Shown here in pieces: positions 20,336 through 29,769 of a stretch of 64,000 nt of DNA; positions within the stretch are counted from its first letter, which is position 1, and every line of letters begins with the position of its first letter. Where the stretch lies: positions 577,773 through 641,772 of the forward strand of contig NZ_VLKC01000001.1 of the NCBI RefSeq assembly GCF_007830295.1, given 5' to 3'. A program made the translations under genes and the position numbers. The notes beneath the pieces were generated by a model. The model did not search any database. It saw only the letters and a list, made by a program, of their open reading frames with translations, and was not told where the DNA came from. Source of the DNA: Sporomusa sp. KB1. Lineage in GTDB: Bacteria; Bacillota; Negativicutes; Sporomusales; Sporomusaceae.

Positions 20336-21922
20336 CTATTTCCGTAGCACTTTTCCAGCAAGACATGTATGATATACTCCGTGCTGTACCACTTGCCGCC
20401 CATTGACAAATACCTGCTCGATACCCACCGGGTAAACTTTCGGCTTAGCAAAAGTCCCTTTGTCAGCAACAGTAGCCGCATCAAAAATTACAATATCCGC
20501 AAAATATCCTGCCCTGAGCTTGCCCCGCCGTTCAATGCCAAAGGTTTCCGCTGGCTTACCAGTCATTTTGGCAATTGCCGCTTCCAAGCTAAGCGTTTTT
20601 TCTTCCCGAACATATTTCCCCAGTATGCGAGGAAAGGCGCCGAACAGCCGCGGATGCGGGTTTTCGCCGTAAATACCATCTGTACAGACATTTTGCTCCG
20701 GTCTCTGCAAAAATTGCTTGATATGATATTCCTCGCCGTAAAAATCCACCATGCCTACAGCATTGTTTTCTTCATACAAAAGGTCAAATACTGCCTCATA
20801 AACGTCTTTACCACGCAATTGTCCAATTTCCACTAAATTTTTACCAATTAAATCCTGATTTTGTTCGCTGGCTACACTGGTAATAAAAATTTGCTCAAAG
20901 CCGGCAAAATCGATAAAATTATCCCAGCCTGGCAAACCATTTTCGATATCTTGTACTATTTGCCGCCGGAGTTGAGAACTGGTGAGACGCGTCAACAGCT
21001 TATCCACGCCTCCTTCATGAACCCAAGGCGGCAATACGGCGCTTAGCATGGTACTGCCAGCAACATACGGGTATTGATCAAACGATACCTGGATACCTTC
21101 TGCCCGCGCCTCATCCAACAACTTGAGCATGCCCTCCATGAGATGCCAGTTCTTGCGTCCACATAGCTTAAAGTGTGAAAAATGCACTTTTACACCTGAC
21201 TTGCGCCCAATAGCAAGCACTTCGCGCATAGAGGATAGCACATCATTCGCTTCGCTGCGCTGATGCACGGCAAATACTCCATTGTATTTAGCCACAACTT
21301 TGCACAGGTTAATAAGTTCGGCCGCATCAGCAAATACACAGGGTGCATAAATTAAGCCTGTCGAAATGCCAAATGCGCCAGTCTCCAACCCGTTTATCAA
21401 CTCCGCCTGCATGTTAGAAACATCTGCCGGCATAGCCTTCCGGTTGTCAAGCCCCAGCACAGCCGCCCGAATATTGCCATGCGGCACGAGATAAGCTTCA
21501 TTGAGGCCCACTCCGCCTTCTTCCATAATTTTTAAATATTCATGTACCGACGCAAAATCCCAGTCAATTTTATCGCTGTCACCATCAAAACCGGTCAGAT
21601 TTTTACGCCAAGCTGCAACGTGCTTGCGTGGCAACGGTGCCGTGGAAATACCATCCTGGCCAATCACCTCGGTGGTAACTCCCTGCCTGATTTTATATTC
21701 AATACAAGGATGACTCAGCGCTTCTACTGCGGAATGACTGTGGGTATCAATGAATCCGGGCGCAACTACTTTACCCTTAGCATCAATCACCTGATCAAAG
21801 CATGCCTGGTTAAAGGCCACGCCTACAGACTCAATACATTCACCATCCAACGCGAGTTCACCATAAAACCCCGGTCTTCCTGTCCCGTCAATCACCATGC
21901 CATTTTTAATTAATGTTTTCAT
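20336..21922 (-). CDS. D-aminoacylase-like (N-acyl-D-amino-acid deacylase) amidohydrolase
   Basis: A 528-residue amidohydrolase: opening LIKNGMVIDGTGRPGFYGEL, metal site APGFIDTHSHSA, then FSHFKLCGRKNW and QYPYVAGSTM, all typical of the D-aminoacylase (DAN) branch. Family members remove acyl or carbamoyl groups from amino acids. It overlaps ygeY by 17 bases and precedes ssnA by 26, so it belongs to the same transcript. A role on an N-carbamoyl or N-formyl intermediate is a reasonable guess only. Confidence 0.85.
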   Translation of the reverse strand: MKTLIKNGMVIDGTGRPGFYGELALDGECIESVGVAFNQACFDQVIDAKGKVVAPGFIDTHSHSAVEALSHPCIEYKIRQGVTTEVIGQDGISTAPLPRKHVAAWRKNLTGFDGDSDKIDWDFASVHEYLKIMEEGGVGLNEAYLVPHGNIRAAVLGLDNRKAMPADVSNMQAELINGLETGAFGISTGLIYAPCVFADAAELINLCKVVAKYNGVFAVHQRSEANDVLSSMREVLAIGRKSGVKVHFSHFKLCGRKNWHLMEGMLKLLDEARAEGIQVSFDQYPYVAGSTMLSAVLPPWVHEGGVDKLLTRLTSSQLRRQIVQDIENGLPGWDNFIDFAGFEQIFITSVASEQNQDLIGKNLVEIGQLRGKDVYEAVFDLLYEENNAVGMVDFYGEEYHIKQFLQRPEQNVCTDGIYGENPHPRLFGAFPRILGKYVREEKTLSLEAAIAKMTGKPAETFGIERRGKLRAGYFADIVIFDAATVADKGTFAKPKVYPVGIEQVFVNGRQVVQHGVYHTCLAGKVLRK

Positions 21923-23120
21923 GTAATTTCCCAGTATCCGTCAATACACTTTTGATGATTCCGTAATATCCTGCCGCAGCTTGTACAAGCTGCTCTACTT
22001 CAATATATTCGTCAATGGTATGCGCCAGATTTTCACGCGACGGGCCAAAGCCAATCGTTTTTATACCTGCTTCTCCCGCATAATGACTGCCATTTGTACA
22101 AAAAGAATACTGCGTAATATCAGGCTCAAGGCCTGCGCTCTTCAGGCCTTTTAAAGCAGCCTGCACAAATTCGTCAGTTTTTTCATACAACCAGCCTGGG
22201 AAAAAACGCTCGCCCGTGATGGCTTCGCCTGTATAACACTGCTCTGAACCTGTGGCAAAACTTACCCTAGCGTCAAACTTAGGGTCTGCTTCTTGCATAG
22301 TACGGAGCAACTGAGTGAGCGGCGCTAAAACGGATTCCTTAGTCTCGCCGACCAGTAAACGCCTATCATATGTTGCTCGGCAATAATCAGGCACTACCGA
22401 TGCTCCCGGATAAGGTGATGATTTGATGTCGGTTAATTCCATAATGCCCTGCCCCAAAACAAGATGTTCGACAAGCGGCAGCTTGCGTATCTGTTGAATG
22501 GCGTCCGCCATTTTATACACTGCATTTATTCCGGTTTGCGGATTAGCAGAATGAGCGGGCTTACCGAACGTTTCCACCACAATTTCCGCCCGGCCGCGCT
22601 GGCCGATTTTTAAATTCAGTTCTGAAGCTTCCCCAATCACAACATAATCTGGGTTAACCCGTTTACTAATTTGGCGGGCAGCGATGCCCTCAAAGCATTC
22701 TTCATGCACTACGCCTGCCACATAAATGCGCCCAGCAAAGTTTTTACCGCAATCTGCGGCAAAAAAGCCGGCGGCCGCAACCATGGCGCTTAGCGCCCCT
22801 TTCATGTCAGAAGCGCCGCGGCCATAAATCCGCCCCCTAGAAAGCTCCCCGCCGAACGGATCATGCTTCCACTGTGACGCATCCACTACAGGCACAGTAT
22901 CAATATGTGCATCAAATAAAAGGGATTTTCCCGGCTGTTTTCCCCGAATTTCGCCAATAATATTGCCATAGGTATCAACAAAAAACTCATCGTAACCTAA
23001 CTCAATAAATATGTCTCGCAATGTTTCCGCTACGCCTGCTTCTTCGCCAGAATAGCTTTTTTTCTGTAACAAGGCTTGACATATCGAAATAATCTTTTGT
23101 TCCCGTTCTGCCGTAATCAT
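21906..23120 (-). CDS. ygeY: YgeY family M20 hydrolase, selenium-metabolism associated
   Basis: A 404-residue M20 zinc peptidase-like protein with LFDAHIDTVP (first metal site), GRGASDMKGALSAM, VHEECFEG (catalytic Glu) and IGEASEL. The YgeY branch is named for its co-occurrence with selenium-dependent molybdenum hydroxylase genes and is thought to cleave a ureido or carbamoyl intermediate in purine degradation. GAGGAGG precedes the ATG by 7 bases. It stands between the flavoprotein and D-aminoacylase-like genes. Confidence 0.88.
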   Translation of the reverse strand: MITAEREQKIISICQALLQKKSYSGEEAGVAETLRDIFIELGYDEFFVDTYGNIIGEIRGKQPGKSLLFDAHIDTVPVVDASQWKHDPFGGELSRGRIYGRGASDMKGALSAMVAAAGFFAADCGKNFAGRIYVAGVVHEECFEGIAARQISKRVNPDYVVIGEASELNLKIGQRGRAEIVVETFGKPAHSANPQTGINAVYKMADAIQQIRKLPLVEHLVLGQGIMELTDIKSSPYPGASVVPDYCRATYDRRLLVGETKESVLAPLTQLLRTMQEADPKFDARVSFATGSEQCYTGEAITGERFFPGWLYEKTDEFVQAALKGLKSAGLEPDITQYSFCTNGSHYAGEAGIKTIGFGPSRENLAHTIDEYIEVEQLVQAAAGYYGIIKSVLTDTGKLHENIN

Positions 23121-23158
23121 CTACATGCCTCCTCTTGGACTCCAGCCCTTGGGCCTAT

Positions 23159-23776
23159 TTATACGTTAACCGCCTTACGTCCAGCATCATAAATTAATGC
23201 CACTTCGGCCAGCTTATTTACAAGCTTACTGGCAGATTCAATAGCTTTATCATCTTCCATAGCGCCTAATGCTTCTTTATCTTTCGACCACAGCATAGCT
23301 CCTGCATACCCGCCGATTTCATTACTTACGACATTTATCCCTTTGGCAAGCAAAAGATTGATAATCGTATTTACCGTCATTTCCTGTCCCCCGTTTCGCA
23401 TACCGCCTGTCGCCATTGCTACGCCGAATTTATTACGCAGTTTTTCCGGATAAACATGGAATAACGGGCGCATCCGGCTAAAAAACGCTAATAGCTGAGG
23501 TGTAACCGTATATACATATACCGGAGAAGCAACAACATAGGCATCTGCTTCCACAAACTTTTCCAATAGTTCCTGCATATCGTCTTTTATAACACACCAG
23601 GTTTTCTCCCGTTTGCAATAATTACAATTATTACATGGCGCGATTTTTTTGCCCCGCACGGTGATCCATTCTGTCTCAACTCCAGATACATTTCCAATAG
23701 AAGAAAGCGCCTCGCTCAACATTTTTTCGGTTGCCCCGCTGCGCGGACTGCCGCAAACCCCTAATATCTTAACCAT
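23159..23776 (-). CDS. Iron-sulfur flavoprotein / NADPH-dependent FMN reductase family
   Basis: A 205-residue flavodoxin-fold protein with the FMN loop GVCGSPRSGATEK and a compact Cys motif (CNNCNYCKREKTWC) typical of archaeal and clostridial iron-sulfur flavoproteins. It could carry electrons to or from the molybdenum hydroxylase or PreA-like enzyme next door. I use the ATG at 23776 because GAGGTG stands 9 bases before it; in-frame GTG and ATG codons 3-4 codons earlier overlap that site. Confidence 0.85.
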   Translation of the reverse strand: MVKILGVCGSPRSGATEKMLSEALSSIGNVSGVETEWITVRGKKIAPCNNCNYCKREKTWCVIKDDMQELLEKFVEADAYVVASPVYVYTVTPQLLAFFSRMRPLFHVYPEKLRNKFGVAMATGGMRNGGQEMTVNTIINLLLAKGINVVSNEIGGYAGAMLWSKDKEALGAMEDDKAIESASKLVNKLAEVALIYDAGRKAVNV

Positions 23777-23801
23777 ACTCTTCATCACCTCATATGAATA
23801 T

Positions 23802-24248
23802 TTACATTTCCAAATATTTTATAATTGCACGCATTTGCCCCATATAACCGGAACATCTGCACAAGTTTCCTGTTAAATAATGCGCGATTTCCTGTTCTGT
23901 CGAGTGACTTAGTTCGCGCTTCATAGCAAGCACAGTCATAATTAAACCAGGTATGCAGTAGCCGCACTGCACAACCCCTTCGGCAACCAAAAACTTAGCA
24001 AGTACCTCGGCCTCAGTTTGTACACCTTCTATTGTCGTTATTTTTTTCCCTTCGGCCTGTGCCGTAGGTACAGAACACGACAATACCGGTTTTTCATCAA
24101 TCCATACCGTGCAAGAACCGCAGGTTGCCTCATCGCAGCCTGTCTTTACGCTGGTATAGCCGTTTTTACGGAGTGTATCTGCCAAAAAATCGTCCGGATT
24201 GATTTCCAGTATTTTCATTTCTCCGTTTATTGAAAGACTGACTATCAT
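23802..24248 (-). CDS. Molybdenum hydroxylase small subunit (two 2Fe-2S)
   Basis: A 148-residue XdhC/CoxS-type subunit. The plant-type 2Fe-2S motif CDEATCGSCTVW...C is in the first half; the second cluster motif CGYC...CRCSGY is in the C-terminal helical domain. It relays electrons from the molybdopterin centre to FAD. Its start overlaps the end of the FAD subunit by 4 bases (ATGA), so the two are coupled. Confidence 0.93.
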   Translation of the reverse strand: MIVSLSINGEMKILEINPDDFLADTLRKNGYTSVKTGCDEATCGSCTVWIDEKPVLSCSVPTAQAEGKKITTIEGVQTEAEVLAKFLVAEGVVQCGYCIPGLIMTVLAMKRELSHSTEQEIAHYLTGNLCRCSGYMGQMRAIIKYLEM

Positions 24249-25030
24249 CTAAGCACCTCTTTTACCGCCTGTCGGACAATTTTTTCACAAATAAGCCGGC
24301 GGTATTCCCCGCTGCCAGCCATATCATCGCTAAAACTCAGTTCTCCCGCCGCCAGAGCTGCGGCTTTAGAAATATCGTTCTCCGTAAAATTTGATTGCGT
24401 CAAATACTGCGAGGCCGATACTGCCACTTTCGGCCTGCCTGGCCGCGCACCGATAACAATTTTTAAGCCCGAACCGTTTTGCGCAACTGCGGTGTTCAAC
24501 AAAGCAAAGTCATTATAGGCTTTTCGCACTGCCTGAAAAGCGGCCACAGAGGTGTCGAGCGGTATAATAATTTTTTCTAAAATATCGTTAGGCATACCTT
24601 GTTCGAGAAACTGCGCTAATTTTACTTTGCCTGCACGAAAAAAAGACACTTCCGCCTCAAGACTTACCAGTGCTGTAAGCGAATCAGACAAACCAAAACG
24701 ACAGTATGCTGTCGCGCCAACTGTCGCCATATTTCTCAGCTGTACGCTGCCAAATTGTACAGTTTTAGGAAGAATTCCTGAAAACAGCATGCTCAATTCC
24801 GCATGTACTTCCATATCCCGCAACGTTGTCATAGCCCCCATTTCAATTTGCTTTTCTGTGACGGTAATATAGCGTAAGCCAAGCCTTGAAAGATCTATCG
24901 CAATATCTATGTCAACATTTCTTGTTCTAAGAAGTGTACAACCTGCCAATATAACATTATTTCCCCCCTTATGCAAAACACGGTATGCATCTTCCAATGT
25001 GGCAGGCTTAACATATTCCTTTATTCTCAC
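24245..25030 (-). CDS. Molybdenum hydroxylase FAD-binding subunit
   Basis: A roughly 260-residue FAD-binding subunit of the XdhB/CoxM type (NNVILAGCTLLRTRN, then GSVQLRNMATVGATAYCRF, the usual FAD contact regions). It passes electrons to NAD+ or ferredoxin. I chose the GTG at 25030 with GGAGGAGG 8 bases ahead; a TTG one codon earlier is also possible. It stands between the large and small subunits, as in many xanthine-dehydrogenase-like operons. Confidence 0.9.
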   Translation of the reverse strand: MRIKEYVKPATLEDAYRVLHKGGNNVILAGCTLLRTRNVDIDIAIDLSRLGLRYITVTEKQIEMGAMTTLRDMEVHAELSMLFSGILPKTVQFGSVQLRNMATVGATAYCRFGLSDSLTALVSLEAEVSFFRAGKVKLAQFLEQGMPNDILEKIIIPLDTSVAAFQAVRKAYNDFALLNTAVAQNGSGLKIVIGARPGRPKVAVSASQYLTQSNFTENDISKAAALAAGELSFSDDMAGSGEYRRLICEKIVRQAVKEVLR

Positions 25031-25073
25031 CAAAGCTGCCTCCTCCTTAGTACCTCCCCTATGAAAACCGCCC

Positions 25074-27365
25074 CTACAAGTTACGTATGCCCCTCAGCAC
25101 TTGTTCTGAAGTAATGGGTAACTCAGTCACCCTTACACCCACTGCATTGTAGATAGCATCTGCAATAGCTGGCGGTGGAGTTGTAAATACCACCTCACCT
25201 ACTGATTTTGCACCAAACGGACCTGTTGATTCATAGCTAGGCGCGAATCCAATCATAATATTTCCGACATCTTGCCTGGTAGGAATATGATATTGCACAA
25301 AATTATCAGCAAGCATCCGCCCGGCTTTGGTATATCGAACTTCCTCAAACATAGCAAACCCAATTCCCTGTGCAATTCCGCCCTCAGCCTGTACCCTGGC
25401 CAGCGTGGGATTAATAAGTGTACCACAGTCAACCACTGCGGCAAAATTGATCACTTGCACCTGTCCGCTGGTAATATCTACTTCTACTTCAGCAAACCCG
25501 GCAACAAATGGCGGCGGGCTTTCCTCCGCAAGCGCAGTCGCGCTCACAGACAATTGCCCTGCCCCTTTACCAGATACACTCCAAGCGGCAAAGTCCGCTA
25601 AAGTCATTTGCCATATACCATCAGCAGATGATAAGCTGTTGCCGTCAAATTGAATGCTTTCGGTATCTTTTTTGCAGCAGGCCGCACCCTGCTTAATAAT
25701 CTCTTCTCGTAGCAATCTGGCCGCTTTTAACACGGCATTGCCTGTAATATAGGTTGTGCAGGAAGCATAAGCGCCGGTATTGTACGGGGTCAAGTCGGTA
25801 TCAGCCGAAAGCACATAAATGTTTTCCATAGTGGTTTCCAAAATTTCCGCCGCAATTTGTGCCAAAATAGTATCACTGCCTGTCCCTAAATCGGCTGAAC
25901 CAACAAATAAACTATAACTGCCGCCGTCATTCAGCCGCAGCTCAGCCACAGCCGTCTGTACGCCGATAATCCCCGATCCATGCATGGCGACCGCCATGCC
26001 AACACCGCGGACCTTATTGTTATTGAGCTTGCGGCAAGGATATTTTTGATCCCAGCCAATTAATTCCTTGCCGCGTCTAATACATTGATCAAGACTGCAG
26101 CTGGTAACTCTTGGCGGTTTTTGTCCGCCATTTAAAAACGGATGGAAACCCCCTTGGCAAATGATATTTCGTTCCCTTACAAATATTGGATCAAGCGCTA
26201 ACCTAGCCGCCAGCATATTGACCATGGATTCAATAGCAAAATTAGACTGCGGTGCTCCAAACCCCCGGAATGCGCCGGCGGACACCTTATTGGTATAGAC
26301 AGCTGTACCAGAATATCGCACCGCCATAGGTTGTCCGTATATTGGCAGTGTATTGGTACAAGACACGCAAAGAACATCCGGCGCATGTTCGCCATACGCC
26401 CCGGTATTCGACAGCACCTCTACATCAAGGGCCTTCATAAGCCCTTCTTTATCGGCGCCCAGCCGAACTTTAATGCGCATAGCATGACGGCTGTTCGTAC
26501 AAGTCATACACTCACGCCGGTCATAAATAATCTTGGCTGGTTTGCCTGTTTTTAACGTAACAAGCGCCGCAAAGCCTTCAATTAGCACAATGTTTTTACC
26601 GCCAAAGGCGCCGCCCACACGGGGTTTTATTACTCTGATGGAGCTCTGCGGCATATTGAGTACAGAAGCAACAATCCGCCGCACATGAAAGGCGGATTGC
26701 GTAGAACTGACAATAACAAGCCGACCCCTCCCGTCCAAATACGTAAAGGCGCGATGCGTTTCCAGCATCGCATGCGCCTGTGCCTGTGTATAAAAAGTCT
26801 CTTCAAGTACAATGTCACATTCATTGAGCGCCTTCTCAACATCCTCATGGTTCCTGTTATAAGCCGCCGCGATATTGCGCAAAGGAGCAGAGCCCACATC
26901 AAAATTGGTAAAAACCTCTTCCGGCTGATGTAATAAGCTGAGGTGATCCTTCGCCTGCTCAAAATCCAATACCGGCTCTACTATTTCATATTCGACCCTG
27001 ATTAATGCCACTGCCTGCTCTGCCTGGCTTAGCGTCTCGGCTGCAACAACTGCCACCGGATCACCAACATACCTAACCGTTGAACCAAGAAGCATCCTGT
27101 TATAGGGTGATGGTTCAGGATAGGTTTCAGCCGCAATGGTATGCAGTTTTTCCGGAACATCTTGATAAGTCAGCACACATTTAACACCATCAGCTTGTTT
27201 TGCCAACTCTGTGTCAATGTGTTTAATTTTTGCAAACGGATAAGGACTGCGCAGCAATTTTATATGCAAAGCATCTTTAGGGCATAAGTCATCAACAAAT
27301 AGAGGTTTTCCCATCGCAAGTTCCATACCATCAATTTTGTTAACGGATTTAGATACGATTTTCAT
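25074..27365 (-). CDS. Molybdenum hydroxylase large subunit, xanthine dehydrogenase-like
   Basis: A 763-residue molybdopterin subunit with the family landmarks KPRVGGAFGGKN, SAGAFRGFGAPQ, GSADLGTGSDT and the C-terminal SVGEVVFTTPPPAIADAI, whose Glu corresponds to the catalytic glutamate. Together with the two following genes it forms a complete hydroxylase for purines or another N-heterocycle. The selenium genes at 8-10 kb and ygeY make a selenium-dependent enzyme possible. The ATG at 27365 has GGGGAG 8 bases ahead; a GTG 7 codons earlier overlaps that site. No maturation genes (xdhC, yqeB, yqeC) are visible. Confidence 0.92.
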   Translation of the reverse strand: MKIVSKSVNKIDGMELAMGKPLFVDDLCPKDALHIKLLRSPYPFAKIKHIDTELAKQADGVKCVLTYQDVPEKLHTIAAETYPEPSPYNRMLLGSTVRYVGDPVAVVAAETLSQAEQAVALIRVEYEIVEPVLDFEQAKDHLSLLHQPEEVFTNFDVGSAPLRNIAAAYNRNHEDVEKALNECDIVLEETFYTQAQAHAMLETHRAFTYLDGRGRLVIVSSTQSAFHVRRIVASVLNMPQSSIRVIKPRVGGAFGGKNIVLIEGFAALVTLKTGKPAKIIYDRRECMTCTNSRHAMRIKVRLGADKEGLMKALDVEVLSNTGAYGEHAPDVLCVSCTNTLPIYGQPMAVRYSGTAVYTNKVSAGAFRGFGAPQSNFAIESMVNMLAARLALDPIFVRERNIICQGGFHPFLNGGQKPPRVTSCSLDQCIRRGKELIGWDQKYPCRKLNNNKVRGVGMAVAMHGSGIIGVQTAVAELRLNDGGSYSLFVGSADLGTGSDTILAQIAAEILETTMENIYVLSADTDLTPYNTGAYASCTTYITGNAVLKAARLLREEIIKQGAACCKKDTESIQFDGNSLSSADGIWQMTLADFAAWSVSGKGAGQLSVSATALAEESPPPFVAGFAEVEVDITSGQVQVINFAAVVDCGTLINPTLARVQAEGGIAQGIGFAMFEEVRYTKAGRMLADNFVQYHIPTRQDVGNIMIGFAPSYESTGPFGAKSVGEVVFTTPPPAIADAIYNAVGVRVTELPITSEQVLRGIRNL

Positions 27366-27403
27366 ATAGACATCTCCCCTTTGCACCTGATGCTAGCCTG
27401 CTT

Positions 27404-28756
27404 TTAGCCCAGATATCTGCTCAAGTCAGCTTCCGGATAAGACACCCGCTCAATTTCCCGACTATTCTCGGCAAGCGTAGCATCAATTCCCATTTTCGTT
27501 TGTGTCCCACGTTCGTCTGAGCACGGATCAAGTTCGTGCCCCTGCGCATTAGGAATGTAAAATATATCTTTTTCCGGTATGACACGACATGACATAGCCC
27601 ACATCACATCAGCCGGATTGTAGATGTCTACGTCTTCATCAACAACAATTACATTCTTGATATTGACATATGTCATCATCGCGGCAAGCGCAATATTTTT
27701 AGGCTCACCTGGATTTTTTTTCTTAATCTGCACAATCGCTAAAAAACCGCTGCCATAAGGCGGAATGTGCACATTGACCACGCCCGAACTTACATATGTG
27801 GCGAACTTTTTCAGGAGTGGCTCGCGAGGCAATACATTTCCCAAATTAATATGCTCGTAGGATGCTCCGTTAATTGTCTGGTAAATGGCGCCCTTCCTAT
27901 GTGTAATCGCAGTGACTTTGACAACCGGACTTAACCACGGCGCACTGTAATGCCCCGTAAATTCGCCAAGCGGACCTTCTTCTTCGCGATAATCAGGCAG
28001 AATTTCACCTTCGATGACAAATTCTGCCGTCGCCGGCACATAAATATCAGATGTAACGCATTTAACAACATCAATGGCCTTTCCCCGAATCGCCCCTGCT
28101 ACTTCGGTTTCATCCCCATCATAGCGAAGGCCTGCGGCAACATAAATAACAGGATCGGTGCCGGAAACAATCGCGATCGGCAATGACTTACCTGTTTTTT
28201 CCGCCGCATCGTAGAATTCTTTTAAATGCCGCCATTCATTAATCATAATGCTTAGCTTATTTTTGCCTTTGACCTGTAGCCGTTGAAAGGATAAATTTTG
28301 TTTTGTGCCATTATGTTCTTTACTGACAATGACACCGCCAGTAATAAATGGTCCTCCATCTTTGGGCGCATGCTGAGGAATGGGAACTTTATCAAGGTCG
28401 ACCTCATCGCCGACATACACATTCTCTTGACAGACAGCCTGCTTTACAATGTTAGGTTTTATCGGATTTTCCAGACACTTTACTAAAAAATCATTGATAT
28501 TTCCTTTTTTGCAGTTCATTGCAAGTGCAATTCTATCCATCGATCCCAAAATTCCACCGCAAAGTGAAAAATCACGGTCTTTGACTGAAGTAAATAGCCC
28601 GGCTCCTAAACCTTTCTTTTCTAAGGTTGCAAGCACCGAACCAATTTCAAATTGAAGCGCTACCTCTTTGTCAATTGTCTTAAGCTCATCATTTTTTTCC
28701 AATATTGCTAAAAAGCTGCGTAAATCATAAATATCTGTTGTTGAACAGTTAGCCAT
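27404..28756 (-). CDS. ubiD: UbiD family prenylated-FMN decarboxylase
   Basis: A 450-residue UbiD-fold (de)carboxylase (DLRSFLAILEKNDELKTIDKEV; EEGPLGEFTGHYS with the catalytic Glu; HVNLGNVLPREP-type segment HINLGNVLPREP). Such enzymes decarboxylate aromatic, heteroaromatic or unsaturated acids using prFMN made by UbiX (14661-15221). The ATG at 28756 follows AAGGAG by 8 bases, with 89 bases to the permease gene upstream. Its substrate here is unknown; a carboxylated imidazole or pyrimidine would fit the neighbours. Confidence 0.9.
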   Translation of the reverse strand: MANCSTTDIYDLRSFLAILEKNDELKTIDKEVALQFEIGSVLATLEKKGLGAGLFTSVKDRDFSLCGGILGSMDRIALAMNCKKGNINDFLVKCLENPIKPNIVKQAVCQENVYVGDEVDLDKVPIPQHAPKDGGPFITGGVIVSKEHNGTKQNLSFQRLQVKGKNKLSIMINEWRHLKEFYDAAEKTGKSLPIAIVSGTDPVIYVAAGLRYDGDETEVAGAIRGKAIDVVKCVTSDIYVPATAEFVIEGEILPDYREEEGPLGEFTGHYSAPWLSPVVKVTAITHRKGAIYQTINGASYEHINLGNVLPREPLLKKFATYVSSGVVNVHIPPYGSGFLAIVQIKKKNPGEPKNIALAAMMTYVNIKNVIVVDEDVDIYNPADVMWAMSCRVIPEKDIFYIPNAQGHELDPCSDERGTQTKMGIDATLAENSREIERVSYPEADLSRYLG

Positions 28757-28845
28757 CCTATATACTCCTTCATAATTAAAATAGCCGCAAATGGTTTTAT
28801 TACTGCAATATGCCAATAGGAGAAGATACTATCAGCCTCTTTTTC

Positions 28846-29769
28846 CTATTTAGATTCAGAACTATAAGGTTTTCCCATCGCGCTTGGCCCAACCGTACGT
28901 CCGACTACTCCCGCAAGCACAAGCATTGTTAAAACATACGGCAGCATCATGAAAAATTGGTGTGGTATACCAATTCCAAAAGCCTGCAGGCGTAATTGCA
29001 GTGCATCAGCTAAACCAAATAGCAGCGACGCTCCCAAAATACCAAACGGATTCCAGTTACCTACAGTAACACTGGCCCATGCAACATAACCACGACCGGC
29101 TGTCATATTTTCCATGAACACAGATAACTGCGCAATTGACAAGAAAGCCCCGCCCAGGCCGCCCAGTAGCCCGGAAATAACAACCGCTATATAGCGTGTT
29201 TTAACTACACTGATCCCCAAGCTGTCGGCTGCGCGGGGATGTTCACCGACGGCGCGTAAAGTTAGTCCGAACGATGTTTTATATATCACGTAATAACAAA
29301 AGGGTACAAACAGCATAGCAATATATACTAACGCATTTTGATTGAAGAGAATTGGTCCTATAAACGGAATCTGGCTTAAAATAGGAATATCCTGAAAAGA
29401 AGCTACCTGGGATGGTTTTGCGCCAATATCGAAAACAATATTCAGCAAATAACTGGTAAGCCCAAGAAATAAAATGTTAATCCCTGTACCTGATACAACC
29501 TGGTCAACTTTTACGGTAATGCTCATAAAGCCTAGTATCAATGCAGCTGCCATTCCGCCTATCATACCAAAGAGGGCGCCAATCCAAGGACTGCCGGAAA
29601 TATACGAGCCAAAAACGCCAAAAAAAGCACCCGTGACCATGATTCCCTCCAGAGCAAAATTAATAATTCCAACTCGGGAAGTAAACAATCCGCCAAGACC
29701 TGCAAGTAGAATCGGGGTCGACATACGAATTGCCGCCTGAATGAACCCAATTACATTAACTTCATCCAT
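28846..29769 (-). CDS. ABC importer permease 2, BMP/nucleoside type
   Basis: A 307-residue inner-membrane permease of the branched-chain/nucleoside family (STPILLAGLGGLFTSRVGIINFALEGIM is the typical opening; TLRAVGEHPRAADSLGI is the ATPase coupling region). It forms the channel with the preceding permease. The ATG at 29769 has AAGGAGG 9 bases ahead and overlaps the first permease by 8 bases. The NupABC/YufPQ-like arrangement suggests nucleoside or purine uptake. Confidence 0.9.
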   Translation of the reverse strand: MDEVNVIGFIQAAIRMSTPILLAGLGGLFTSRVGIINFALEGIMVTGAFFGVFGSYISGSPWIGALFGMIGGMAAALILGFMSITVKVDQVVSGTGINILFLGLTSYLLNIVFDIGAKPSQVASFQDIPILSQIPFIGPILFNQNALVYIAMLFVPFCYYVIYKTSFGLTLRAVGEHPRAADSLGISVVKTRYIAVVISGLLGGLGGAFLSIAQLSVFMENMTAGRGYVAWASVTVGNWNPFGILGASLLFGLADALQLRLQAFGIGIPHQFFMMLPYVLTMLVLAGVVGRTVGPSAMGKPYSSESK

